Assembly (NCBI RefSeq): GCF_003073045.1
Contig: NC_037594.1
Location: 25,240,927-25,304,926, forward strand
From: Pomacea canaliculata
Taxonomy: Eukaryota; Mollusca; Gastropoda; Architaenioglossa; Ampullariidae
Length of the DNA stretch: 64,000 bases
Direction of reading: 5' to 3'
In this document: positions 36,606 through 49,008 of the stretch, in pieces
Position numbering within the stretch: the first letter of the stretch is position 1
Layout: the number at the start of each line of letters is the position of its first letter
Position numbers and translations under genes: made by a program
Notes under the pieces: generated by a model
What the model was told of the DNA's origin: nothing
The model's database searches: none
What the model saw: only the letters and a program-made list of their open reading frames with translations

Positions 36606-39600
36606 TTAACCGCACCTTGTAGTGCCTGGAAAAGGTCAGAAAAACAAAATAAGTGATTTGACAAATGACTAAAGAACTAATTCTATCAGACGACAGAGTT
36701 AGTGTAGAGAACAGCCTTGTAGATAAGGTTTTTTTTTTTCGTCAAAGAGTCAAGAAAAATAAGAAAAGATAAGAATAAGGATAGATAAAATAACAAACTT
36801 ACCCAGACAGTGTGCACGGTTTCTGAAAAAAGGACAGTGCGGTATGATAGATAAAAATTATGAAAACACGCCCAGACTTTCACAAAACCAATGCCAATCA
36901 ACCATTAATACACGAGACGCTATTGAGTGGAAAGGTTAGGACAGAATATTGCGAAAACAACAGGAAATATCAGAAGACAGAGGTAGTATGAGAATAACAG
37001 AAGGCACCAGACGACAGACAGATGTAAGAATAACTGGAGGTATCAGACGACAGACGTGTTGTTAGAATAACAGCCTCATGGATGAGAATCAAACGCTGAT
37101 TTCTCATACTTTACAGAAAAAATTATTACTCACTCGTTAATACCGCCTGGTCCTCCTGTTGATGTAGAAAACGATCATAAGCAAAAACACAAACAAGTAA
37201 ACAAGTAAAAACCACCCAAAAAATAAAAACAAAGACAGTATCATCACCATCACACACACAAATAGGCAAGCCTGTGCACACGCACACACACACGCACGCA
37301 GACACACATACGACACACACACACACAGAGTAGCGCGAGAAAGGTTCCTTGGACTGGTGGTTGTGATGGTTGTGAGGTAGAGGGGATTGAAGGTACAGTG
37401 ATTATCTCCCTTCTCCTCTTACCCACGTATGCTTGTCTCCCCTACGCCTCTCCCAAAGAACGCGAAACTCTCTCCCGTCTTAAAAACACTGGCTATAAAT
37501 GTTGGGAATGTAAACAAGGCAACAATTTGAGACGTTGGAGGTATTCACACAGTCATAATACATGAATGAGAGAAGAAAAAACCGCATGCTTAAGAGAAGA
37601 ATAAACCGCATGCTTAAGAGAAGAAGAAACTATTTGCATAAGAGAAGAACTTAGACTACATATATGAAGGAAGAAAGAGTTGTATTCTATAGAGAAGAAT
37701 AAACTGCATGTAGGAGAAAAAGAAAAAAAAACTGCAGGTGGGAGAAGAAGAGCGCCAAGTGAATGTATGAGAGAAAAACACTCTGTGATGTAAGTCAGGT
37801 TAACAGTCAAAGGTTTGCATGTCTGTGGTGAGTCCTCGAGTCTCTACAGCGCTACTTACGTTTGGCCATGGAATCTTCTGGAAAACACAAAAATACTGTC
37901 ACTTACCTAGGTACTGCTATAAAAATAAAATACTGCCACACACATCAAACAGTCACACACGTAAAATACTGTCACACACATGAAACTGTCACACAATTAA
38001 AATACTGCCACCGAAACTTTGTTCACAGACATTTCCTAATCTCTGTTCACAGACGCTTCATAAGCTGGTAGTTCACAGATTATTTTAAGCTCTCTTTTAT
38101 TCTTTTATTGCTAAGCTCTCTGTTCATAGACAGACGGTTAGTAAGCACTCTGTTCACATGCTGCCACACACCGTCGTTGTTGAAAGTGTCGCTGATGTAG
38201 CTGGGATCGTTGAAGTCACGGATGGCGGACGCCTGGTAGTCCGGCGACTGAAGTGTTCTTTGCCTTGACGCCAGCACCAGATGGTCGAGGAGGGCTCTCA
38301 GAAACAGCTTGTTGTCTGCAATAGAGAGGTCAAGGGGTCAAGGCACAGTTTCTGTACTCTGTTAACTGTGCACGTGTCAGGTCAGTCCTCGCGGTGTGAG
38401 TGAAATCATCTGTACATCTGTACACCTGTACACACCTTTCTGAGACGGCGCCGAAAGCTCACCATCCCTCTCTCTCATCTGGAGTTCGGAGTAGTCTGCA
38501 ACAGGTACAAAGGAATCTTACATGTGATATATGCAGATGCAAGATTTACAGCGATGTGCAAGCTCACACGTGTGAGTGGTTCATCGGCCAGCTGACCATG
38601 TGCGTACCCTCAGCACATTGAGGACCGCGCGGCCTTTTCCAGTCGGCGTATCATCCACCCGTGGTGGATGCACCGCTGTAACCACAGTAGAGTCTAAACT
38701 TGTCACTGTACGTAAATGAATGAATCCATAAGGGAGGAAACCCTGGATACTTTAGGAATTGTTCCTCTGGGGATTGCTTCCCTTTAACATCTGAAAAAGT
38801 CAACCAATCAGGTATTTTGTTTGAAAGTAGGCGAAGTTTTGGTTGACTTCGCGCCATGTTGATGTTCGTTGCCAGTTACTCAATTAGACATAGATTTGTA
38901 CTCAAACAACAGAAAATGAGAATAAAACAGTAAGTAATATTTAAATTCTAATGTATATTGTAATAAAATATATGCTTGTTTTGTACTTTGTCTTTCTATA
39001 TATTGTGTAAATAATTTTTCTCAATTTCTAACTTTTTACCTACTTCCCGATTTGTGAATTCTCTGCCCCTTACAGTTACAATCTTTGATTTGATTTTACT
39101 CCAAGAAAACAAAACCTAATATTTTTTAAATTTACAGCACGTAAATGTTTTTAAAACGGAGTATCGCGTATACTACCTATAGTGCAGACAATGCTAGGTG
39201 AGGAAGTTTCCTCGAGTGTAGACACAGTGTTCCCGAACGTTCTGGAAGGCTACCCAGCATGCATTTAGCGGAAACTCGGATAGCAGCGGGTCAGGAGGGT
39301 GGTTGCGAGGATTTCACGGGTGAATGGATTGTCAGTTAAACAGTTTGTCCACACGCTCCACACGAGTGTGACATGCAACTGGTTTCTGGTTGTAGGACAG
39401 AGGGTGAACTCACTCTCTGATATACTGCCACTCACCCTCTCACATAGTTTCTGTCACTCACGTAGAGGACAAAAAGACGGACGTAGTGGGAGGGGAAGGC
39501 GCGCTGGGGGGAGGGGACACCGGAAGGGAGAAGGTGAAAGAGAGACATAGAGATCGGTGTGACCTTACTAACCTCTCGTCAGCGGTGCCAGTCGTTCATA

Positions 39601-39928
39601 ATTAATGATGCCAACGTTACACCACCACCGCGAACTTTCGCGACATTTCAGCAGTGAAAGCAGAGAAGGAGGAAACAGTATGGCGCGGTCCTCGGGGTCT
39701 TTTGCTGACCTCACACAGAGACCCATAATGCATTAGTCTGTAGCTCCCAGTCCGTGTACTGACCACACAGGGCTATCTATAATGCAGCGGCCGTCAACAT
39801 CCAGCTTTTCTGCTGCTGGGCATGTGTGCGTGTGTCTGTGCGTGTGTGTGTGTGTCCGTGCGTGTGCATGTGTGTGTCCGTGCGTGTGCATGTGTGTGTG
39901 TGTGAGAGAGAGAGGGTGTTTGTGCATA

Positions 39929-39963
<35 letters not shown>

Positions 39964-40892
39964 GTGCGTGTGCATGTGTGTGTGTGTGTGTGTGAGAGAG
40001 AGAGGGGGGTGTGTCTGTGCGTGTGTGTGTGTGTCCGTGTGTGTGAGAGAGAGAAAGAGGGTGTGTGTATATATATATAGGAGGGATCCTGAAGACCGAG
40101 GGAGGTAGGGAAAGCTAAAGGGAGGGAGAGAACGAGAGAGAGGGGGAGGAGAACTAAAGTTATTTACTAAGAGGGTTTCAAGTGAGAATTCAACTAACAA
40201 AAACATCAAATGGATAAACAAATTAAAAAATTTAAATCCGGTTGTGATATGAAGTAGAGATATAGTCATTTGAAGGAAAAACATCTTGTGCTGTCTGAAA
40301 TTTCGACAAGACTTAAGAAAAAGTTTTATTCAGAGGCACAGTGAGGAACTTAATACGACCACACTTTACAACACACACATGTACACGGATTCATTCACTC
40401 TCTGTCCTCGCATAATCCTCGAATTGATGTGGGATGGTGGGATGACAAAAGCAAATCATTCTAGTTTAGATACTTTTCTCTCACAGCAATTCAGGATTTG
40501 GGTTTAACGTTCTAGTATCTATGACACTGCAGTCTTATTAGTGCCATCGTAATGTTTGTCAGGGATAAAACTTCAGAGAGAAAACATCTTTATGACTAAT
40601 TTAGGGTACAGTGCTGACTTCATGGTACAGTGCTGTATTATAGTTATGACAATAATTTACTTTCAAGTGCTATGTTATAGTTATGACAGTAATGTATACT
40701 GTGTAGTGCTCGATTCTTTGATGTATAATGCGAGATTCCATATTGTTTATATTTTCTCTTTTTTTCAAATGTCTGATGAAAGCAGGAGGACACAATGAAA
40801 TTGAGGCAGCAACACTCACCTGACGGGTAGGAGAAGGTCAGACTGGGCACCAGCACCAACACCAGTGTCAGAGATAACCAAGCTGGGGACAT
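36606..40892 (-). CDS. Gene F: secreted precursor ending in an amidated C-x6-C peptide (7 coding exons)
   Basis: Minus-strand exons are 40892-40820, 38495-38436, 38315-38172, 37877-37860, 37155-37134, 36822-36803 and 36625-36606, summing to 357 nt (118 aa plus TAA) with all phases consistent. Exon 1 encodes the signal peptide ([20 protein letters not shown], then SYPS-G). Exon 2 ([10 protein letters not shown]) resembles the 51-nt propeptide exons of B to E. Exon 3 is long and starts [12 protein letters not shown], the counterpart of the LLAVLR helix exon. A KR site formed at the exon 4/5 junction precedes GPGGIN; the last exons supply AHCLGG and TTRCG then stop. The final glycine after Cys suggests C-terminal amidation. 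The exon 3 donor (GTGTGT) is weak; reading on would end at a TAA near 38080. Function unknown. Confidence 0.68.
38640..38860 (-). other. Open stretch of 68 codons inside gene F intron 1
   Basis: Contains a TTTTTCAG acceptor followed by [16 protein letters not shown], loosely like a propeptide exon, but the only donor-like site after it (GGTTTCC) is poor and the frame simply runs to a TGA. I do not include it in gene F. Confidence 0.2.
39815..40080. repeat. TG/GAGA-rich microsatellite
   Basis: Interleaved (TG)n, GTGTCCGTGCG and (GA)n blocks, repeated in a higher-order pattern of roughly 110 bp. Frames through it on both strands are low-complexity. Confidence 0.9.
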
Positions 40893-41254
40893 GTTGTTTA
40901 CCTGCTGACAAGTCACAGAGATAGATATCAGACTCGCATGGGGCGTGGCAAAAACACTACTAAGCCATCCACGGGCCGCGAGAATGTACAGAAGAAAATA
41001 AACTAAGGAAAGAGAAAAGAGAAGCAATAGCTGAGAAACGGAAAGAAAAAGGAAAGAGAGAGAGAGAACTTGCAGTAAGACACCCTTGACCTCTCAGAAT
41101 ACAGTGTAAACAGTTCCTAACACGAAACTTTTGTTTGCGATAGACGGGCACCAATGTGTTGGTCTCTCAATTGACAAGACGACAGGCAAGACTGCAACAG
41201 AGATGTGTTGTCAGATGTGGACAGACGACAGGAGGACAGCGGGTAGGTTCTTAC

Positions 41255-41400
41255 CTGGGCTGAAGACAGAGTGGGCAAGTTGTGCGACTGGATCGTTGTG
41301 TCGTCAGGTGCGTGTGAAGGTCGAGTCAACCAACGACGGGCGAGTTGCCAGTGAGTCTGATGCTGGTCGGAACCTCAGTCCTGATGGTCATTCCAGCAGC
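41255..41400 (-). other. Predicted 5'UTR exon 1 of gene F
   Basis: The minus strand shows the donor TTCAGCCCAG|GTAAGAA at 41255, in the position expected for a 5' noncoding exon. The coding exon acceptor is at 40904/40905 (CTTGTCAG), giving an intron of about 350 bp. The 5' limit is arbitrary; no TATA box was seen. Confidence 0.4.
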
Positions 41401-41949
41401 CGGGGGCTGGTGAGTTATTGACTACTAGTGACCCCGCCTCTGGTTCCGCCCATCGAAGTTGTGTGGTAACACGTGGACCGGACAAACATGGCCTCGTACC
41501 ACGTGACTTCAACAACCATTTTGATCCTTTGACGATTACATTGCGACTCCACCAATACGTGCACAGCTTCTTTGTTTTTATTTAGAAAGCTGCGTGCACC
41601 ATGTTGTACACTTTGTGTGGAGGGCTGTCAATTGGTTAGCATTAACTTATCGCAAAATCATATCCGCATGACCGTTGGAGTGACTGTTATTACGACAGCT
41701 CATTATGACTGCACGTGAGGATCAGTCTAGAATTAAGCCAACAGCCCGGTCATTCCTTTAACTGACGTGTCACGTGTTCTTTGCACAGCGCCAGGAATCT
41801 GCCTGTAGGGCTGGGACAGGGTGTTATATCAGCTCACCTTATTATTCATAAAATAAAACAACAAACAATTTATTAATCATAATAAACTGTGTTTTTAAAA
41901 TGCAATATCCTAGCGACTGACTGCCAGCGCTTAAGGTTGTTTACTAAAC

Positions 41950-42180
41950 ACTACATTCAGGGTTCTCATTGCTGCTGGTCTGAACTATGACATGTCTCCT
42001 GATGAACATGTTTCTCTCATCTGTCGCTCTGCATGCTATGAGTTCCGGAAGATCAGCTCCATATTCTGTCCATCTCAACCACCAACATTTTAATTTGCTC
42101 ATTTGTTCTGTGTCAACTAGACTACTGCAATTCCACTGCAATTCAAACACAACAAATTCGTAAAACATAGTTGTGAGCTT
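41950..42180 (+). mobile_element. CR1-like reverse transcriptase relic
   Basis: Plus-strand frames read LICRSACYEFRKISSI, then text like CSVSTRLLQFH, matching the CRSACYELRRISSI and VLSRLDYCNSLL region common to CR1/Jockey-type elements. Frameshifted. Confidence 0.65.
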
Positions 42181-44399
42181 GGTTATTTTGCATGAAGACA
42201 CCATATTTCAAGTACTCCATTTCAAATACTAATTTACTAAATACACATAAAACATTTTTTTTCAAAGTAACCACTTTATACTGTTGTCCTATTTTTTAAT
42301 TTGCAAGGTCTCTTTTTGTGAGATATACAGCTTCAAATATTACCAAACAGTTCACAAACAGTTCCAACATGGACAAAAACCTGGCTGCCATGTCAGTGAT
42401 GTCATACACCACCGTAGTCAGCAGACAAGGTCTTTCATCCTCACCTAGGGAACCACGTGGTATTGTGCACGTGGTCCAGCGACGTCATTTCAAAGTGAAA
42501 AATATTTTGCGTCATCGTTTATTGCGCTTTAGAACTGTTACACGTCAGCAAGAAATGCACAGACATGTCCGCCAATCTTTACCGATTTCATTCGATATGT
42601 AAACATCAATATCCACGAGAAAGTTTGTGAACGCGAGCACAAATACCGACCCCACCCTCAACAAGTTACACAGACAATGGCCACCCCGCGGCTGGTCGAC
42701 TGTCGTGCCGGGTACCGTGTGTCATCACAAAATACACATTATTCTCCCGTCACACCAAACACAGACATACTCTAAACATATTAAGAGAAGCTGTTCTTTA
42801 TTGTGATTTAAAAGTGATATTTCTGTTCCTGATAGTCCATGAACTACTTTGAACTGAACACGAGCGAGTTTTGTGGGATCGCCGACTGTCCACCAGCGGG
42901 AGGACGTGTGGCGGGACCTGCGACATGTTCACTTGGCTATCACCTCACACTCTGAGTAGCTAGTCACTGCTGCAACTGCTGTCAACACAAAAAACAAACA
43001 AACAAAACAATAAAGCAGGTTAATATTGAGTGACAGCTGATGATCTTCCAGAGGTAATCATACTCAGTTATATTAGCCTCACACTACCTGTCGCTAAGTT
43101 ATGTATGTCACTGTGACCTCAAGTATTTGCAAGACTGTAGTCAGCAACCATCATTTTTTTTTTAATTTACATGGCGAGTAGTTCTTGTTTTGTTGTTTTG
43201 GGGTTTTTTGTTTGTTTTTTTTTTCTTCACACTATTTTTATGACTTTTTTAAAATACTAGTATTAAATAGACAACTTACTTTAGTGCAAACTTAATGATG
43301 TGGTTGTTGACCTGACATTGGTCCATTGCAAAGTTTTATCTATATGTACACAATATGTAATCATGTGTGAGTGTATATATATATATCCACACAGAGAATA
43401 CACAATGTACATATATCCACAGAGCACACAGTTTATATGTATCCACAAAGTATACACAATATATAAAGAGACACAGTGTATACAAAGCATTTCAGACAAA
43501 ATACACATCACAATATGCAAGCCATGGCCAACAGAATATCAACAGCTTGTCAGACAGAGGACTAGTAACAAGTCACCGAAGGCTCGTTTTCAAACTATTT
43601 TGCGACTGATGATACAGACTGACACACGTGAAGGAGGGTTGTACTGGGGCGGACAAGATGGCCACAGGCTGCCGAGCGTGCCTTGTGTTTCTGTTGACAA
43701 GGGAAAATAACTGATGGGAGGAAGGAAATAAATAATGTTATCTGATCGAAGTCCGGGAAGAGTTTGGCTGGCGCCGTGTGTGATAAAAAGAAGTTGTGTT
43801 TTGTAGAACTCAGCTAAGCCCCTCTGGCAAATACACTACTGCGCGTGGCCAAACGATGTCGATGCTAAGGTTCGCATCTCACACCCTCCACTCCACTCCC
43901 CACCCCACCCACAAACAGGAACACAAAGTACAAGTGTTTTCTCGAAGCGGATGTCGCCTGGTCCTCGGATGTCTTCTGATCACCAGATCTCGTCTCACCC
44001 TGCAATGTTAAAGTGTCAAGCCAGAGAACGGAACACGCGCCGACATCTTGAGGTTCCGGAATAAGCGAGACAACAGCGAGACCACAGCGAGATCACATGA
44101 GCATCTTTCTGAGAAGGTCTTCGCTGACAACACGTGTTAGCACACAGCATCCTGCAGGGCTCAGGGCTGAGGATTGAGGTCCTTTACATGTTTTTGTTTT
44201 GCATGTTGTATAGTAAACTACGATTAAAGAGTCCAGAGCCATATGTGGCTATACAGATGTCACATGACACGCAATCATCTCAACTGCGCCTTGTCCAAAT
44301 GCCTACGTAAGAAACTAAGCAATTAAACAAGTGTAATTGGTTAAACTCCACGGCCTATCTCCCTCATCAGGGTCGCCCTCAACCTTAAGAAAAAATAAT

Positions 44400-44915
44400 A
44401 GATAAGATGCGACTTTATTGGTCCCACTGGACAATTAGTAGCAGCTCTATAGGAAAGCCAGGCTTAGAATCACAGAGCACAACAACAACAACGACAACAA
44501 TAACAATCAGAAATATCATAACACTCATGCCCGCTCTACTAGACAACTCGTCGTACAATAATGAGACAGATGTGATATGATCGACATTCTGTAATGTCCA
44601 GAAGCCTTTTGTTGGAGATGGTGTTCAGGTGCCTCAATGTCAGCAGGTGCTTGTTGTGATGGAGTCAGATAGTTACACGGACAAGAACTGACTGCAGAGT
44701 GAATGATCCACGACACCAGCTGATGATCAGAGGAAGATTCGTCAGGCAGTCTGGCCAGGACACACGGCTGGATGGTGAGAAAAATGAGAGCAGGCAGCAG
44801 TCTCGCATGGCTGTGTGGTATCTCTCGGTGTTTATACAAGATAATTTGGCATCAACACTTCTGTTTGTCCCATATGCAAATGGCAGTGGGTCAAGACATT
44901 TTCAGTGGAATTAGA
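44400..44915 (-). mobile_element. Reverse transcriptase relic
   Basis: Minus-strand text LDPLPFAYGTNRSVDAKLSC matches the DPLQFAYRANRSVDDA box of CR1/Rex-like reverse transcriptases; downstream frames (CPCNYLTPSQ) are damaged. The 3' side ends near a TTATTGGTCCCACTGG motif at 44414. Confidence 0.65.
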
Positions 44916-45719
44916 GTCAGAGCTTTTATGATTTTGTCTGTTACGAGAGCGCCGTAGTAGTAGCACCCTGACCTTTGAGGTTAAAGACATTTGGCGAAGC
45001 TTTTAAATTATAAATATCGCTAAATGTTGAACGTTTTAGAGGGCTATTGGGTGGTTGATCGTCTAGACAGAGGAGAATGGTGTCTGGGTATAAAAATGTG
45101 TGTGTGTGAGTGAGAGAGAGAACACTTCGCAAAAGCCATGAACTTTCTAGTCAGGGTGATGTATGGGCGTCAACAACATTCTGTTACATATATTATGATA
45201 TACGAAGGTAATCATTCAAAAACTTTCAAACCTTTGGTTAGCATTGTTCCTAATAGCACACAATTATTATAAATGTATATAGAAAAGTATTATATTTCTG
45301 AATCATCTACATTTCTGCCAGTGCAACTGTCCCAGCGCCTACGAATGACTGGATTCCTCTTGAAAACTATTCATGTTTCGTGTGCAGCCATTGAAATACC
45401 ATTTGTTGTACATTTATACACCCAGCTACAAACTGTGAATCCTTATATAAGTCTGATGGTCAGAGTAAAGGAAAGTCGTTCTGGTTCCTTCTTCATGGAC
45501 ATTGTGAATTCATCCATGGATAAATTGTCTTAGGTGATATCGAACTAATAAGTTTATCACACTCACACACACACACAGAGCCTATATTCGGGATGAGTTC
45601 TTGACTGTCATGGTAATAAGAAGCTGATGTCAATACCGTAATCAATACCGTGTTTAACCATTATTATATAGGATATTATTATATATTGTTATGTATAACA
45701 ATAGTTAAATAAGAGTCTA

Positions 45720-46015
45720 TAAACTCCCAGAGAGCACTGTTGAACTCAACCGGTCGGCTGATGGCCTGAACAACTTCCAGTTGAAGACAGACGCTAACAT
45801 CCTTACAAGCAACCAGCTTGCAGACCTAACCAACTTACAAAAGGAGAGAGAGATGTAGAGAGAGACTCAAATCAGATGAGATAACATCACATTCTGAGAA
45901 GCATGAGGGTCTCGCCAACAGCTCGGAAGCCACGACACTTGACATCTGGTGTCCTCTTGTGTCTGGTCTCCACCCATGCCCACTATCTCCAGCAACAGAC
46001 AAAAAGTCGACAGTT
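45720..46015 (+). promoter_or_regulatory. Duplicated upstream block of gene C
   Basis: The block from CCCAGAGAGCACTGTTGAAC through ACAAAAGGAGAGAGA aligns with 52367-52500 upstream of D. The following GAGGGTCTCGCCAACAGCTC part aligns with all of B, D and E. It should include the promoter, but no core element is obvious. Confidence 0.45.
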
Positions 46016-46122
46016 GCAGGCGACACCCTGTTGTCTGCTGTCTACACTTCAGTCAAGGCACATCCTCGAGGTCTGACCTGACACTAGGACATCACAACTT
46101 CAGTCTAAGACTCAAGACTCAG
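46016..46122 (+). other. Predicted 5'UTR exon 1 of gene C
   Basis: The block ends in ACTCAG|GTGAGAC, the same donor as in B and E. It would be spliced to the acceptor at 46394/46395, 22 nt before the ATG. The start is set by copy conservation only. Confidence 0.5.
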
Positions 46123-46416
46123 GTGAGACAGTCGCACCTGTTCACGGAGAGACGTTTCTGGGTTTTCTCCTCCAACATGATTCCTTTCTTTGTCTATATT
46201 CTTGTTGAAGGCTTCACACAGGAGGCCGAATTCCTTTCTAGGAAAAGGGAAGTTTAATTAAGTTCTGTATGCGCTCCCCGTATGTCAGGTTATGTTAGGA
46301 TGTCAGGATGTGTCAGAATATGTCAGGGTATGTCAAGTTTGTACAAGACACTGAGTGGCTACCCGTGCTACAAGAAGGTATCGTGTGATTTCAGGCGAGT
46401 GTCGCTGCGGGTCACG

Positions 46417-48976
46417 ATGTCGTCTCTATGGTTACTTCTCGCTTTGCTGCTGCCCACCGTGGTTACACCCTTTCCACAGGGTGAGTAGAGAGGACACGCT
46501 TACTTTCTCACAGACCACTCTCCTTAACCTCTCTCATCTCATCTTACCTGCTCACGTGACCTCTCGTTGTGTGCTTGTCTCTGTCTCACCTGACCTATCG
46601 CTGTGTTTCTCTAACACTTTCTCTTCCTCTCTCTCAAAATCTTCACTTACTACATTTTCTTTCTCATCACTGAAAGTAACATCTGTACCAGCTACAGGAG
46701 AAAGAATTTTGTTTCAGATTTCCTGCAAAAGCAGCTACAGATGATGCTACGAGAACAGCTTCCTGCAGGTATGTGTATGTGTCTTACGTATGTGCGATGT
46801 ATATGTATGTGTACACCTTACATTCCCACAAGAAATCTGACACGGCCACCTGATACTCACCAAACGGATTGGTCCTTAATCAAATCAACAATATCCTGCT
46901 TCCGAGATACTTCAAATCCAGCATCAACAAAGCCAAGACAAGGACGTACCCAGGCGCTGACACGGGTAGCGACCATGAACTTGTTCTTACAAACCTGAAG
47001 CTGAAGCTGAAAGCGAAGCAGCTCTCAAGCATCAACCCTCCCTCTTCACGAATTCTGTTTGAATTTGGAGAAGCTGCAAGATGCAAGGTTTCAGAAATTT
47101 TCAAGGCCACAGTTGAAAGTAAATTTCCCGCACTAAAGATGTCAAAGAGATGCTAATGTCAACAACCCAGTGGTCTTACTGAAGGTCAGAGACTGGACTG
47201 GTCCTGTACAGGACCTGCTGAATATATACTTATCTAAGTTAGCTTCTGCTGAAGGTGATCCAGAAGCGACTCATGACTAGGTCAGGTAAGGAGCAGGCCG
47301 GATTTCAGACTATTAGGAGCATTCTACAACAAATAGTCAACGGTCAATCCTAATTGAAAGTCTCTTTGTGCGTGTGTTATTAAATTGTGTATGTTTGTAC
47401 GTGTGTTAACTGTATACATATTTATGTAAACTTTAAGACCAACCTCTGGTCACAGAGATTTAGGATGCTATTTGTGACCCAGGGTTATTTACACACCAGA
47501 AAACTAGTTTGTCCTCAACCAAAGTATAACTGAACTTTGCCTTAGTCTGCAGGTCAAGAATTTGTGTCTCAATGACACAAGTGCATAACATGTTTATGTT
47601 TATCACTCTGTTTCACTGTGTACATACCTGCTTCATCTAGATATATCTATATACACACTAGGTCACCATGTCCAGCTCAACAGCCACAAACTAGTTTATT
47701 CTGGTTTAAATGAACCACAGTCTAAACTGACTTGTCCACAGATTACCTGGAAAATCGTCTGGAAATGAATAATCGTGAACAGCTTCCCTCAGGTCTGTGA
47801 CACATGTACACATCTGTGTGGGTAGTGATGGAGGAATTACATGTATGTGTGGATATGAGTATCTCTGTGTGTATGTATCGGTGTGTATGTGTCTATGTAT
47901 GTGTATATCTCTGCCAGTGTGTCTGTGTCTGTATGGGTAAATATGTGTGGTTTTATTGAATGACAACAAAGAGAGCAAGACTTGTGAACACAGACTTTCT
48001 ATGTGAGTATATTTCACAGATACCCTTGAGGAATATCCAGACAGAGAGAACCGTCAACTTCTTGCCTCGGGTATGTGTGATGTACCTGGAACTATGGGCA
48101 TTGCATACAAAAACCACTCATGTGTAAACTTGGCTCTGTAATGTAATGTATGCATAGTGTTTCATGTGTATACATGTCTCTCTATTGTAGATACATGGCT
48201 GTGTAATGTATGTATAGTGTCTATGTAATGTTTATACAAGACTCTGTAATATATGTATTATGTTTCATGTGTTTACATGGTCTTTATTGCATGTATAATT
48301 TCTCATGTGTTTATATCAATCTATAATTATGTATAGTGTCTCATGTGTGTACATGGCATGGCTCTCTATTGTTTGTATAATATCTGAATTGTTTTGATGT
48401 ACTTCACACTTCTCTGAAACAGAGATATGTTCGCCTCTCAGTCTGTTTCTTTTCTGCAGATGACGGTGGCCACAACATCCTGCTGGCTGTGCTTCGTGAG
48501 GCAGAGATTGCCAGAAAACGATGTAAATTAAATAATTTTATTTTTTGTTCTGTTCACACCAGCTTTTCTTCTCTCATTTTGTCCTTTGATCTATTATCAT
48601 GATGTTGACCATTATATCATTGTCCGTCTGTCTGTTGTTAGGTTATAGGGTGGGACTGTCATTGTAAGAAATTTTATTACAAGGAACATAGCATCATTAA
48701 TAAGGCCATGTCGCCCCAGTCAGTTACCATACATCTCGTCACAACGCTGAAAGTCAAATCCATCTAGACCCTCAAGACTAATTAATTTTCAGTAATAGGA
48801 GTAACTTGTGAATATATATTATCAACAGACTATGCGCTCCTCCAACAAGTTTAGTTTTTATCCTACTCAACAAAAAATGGCCGCTTGCAATACAAACTCG
48901 AAAACAAATGACACAATAAAGAATGACGGTGTTTTATTTAAACTTTTGTTTGTTTGTTTGTTTGTTTGTTTGTTTG

Positions 48977-49008
<32 letters not shown>

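Larger units (their letters stand above)
41430..45715. other. Intergenic region between the head-to-head genes F and C
   Basis: No exon of the family was recognised. It holds two reverse transcriptase relics (about 41950-42180 and 44400-44915) and AT-rich unique sequence. GTGACGT/CACGTG-type motifs are frequent, but I cannot attach a role. Confidence 0.45.

Noticed and set aside
38640..38860. Additional gene F exon
   Set aside because: A good acceptor but no usable donor in phase; gene F is in frame without it.
39733..40284. 183-codon His/Thr-rich frame and its Cys/Val-rich antisense
   Set aside because: Both are translations of TG and GA microsatellites.
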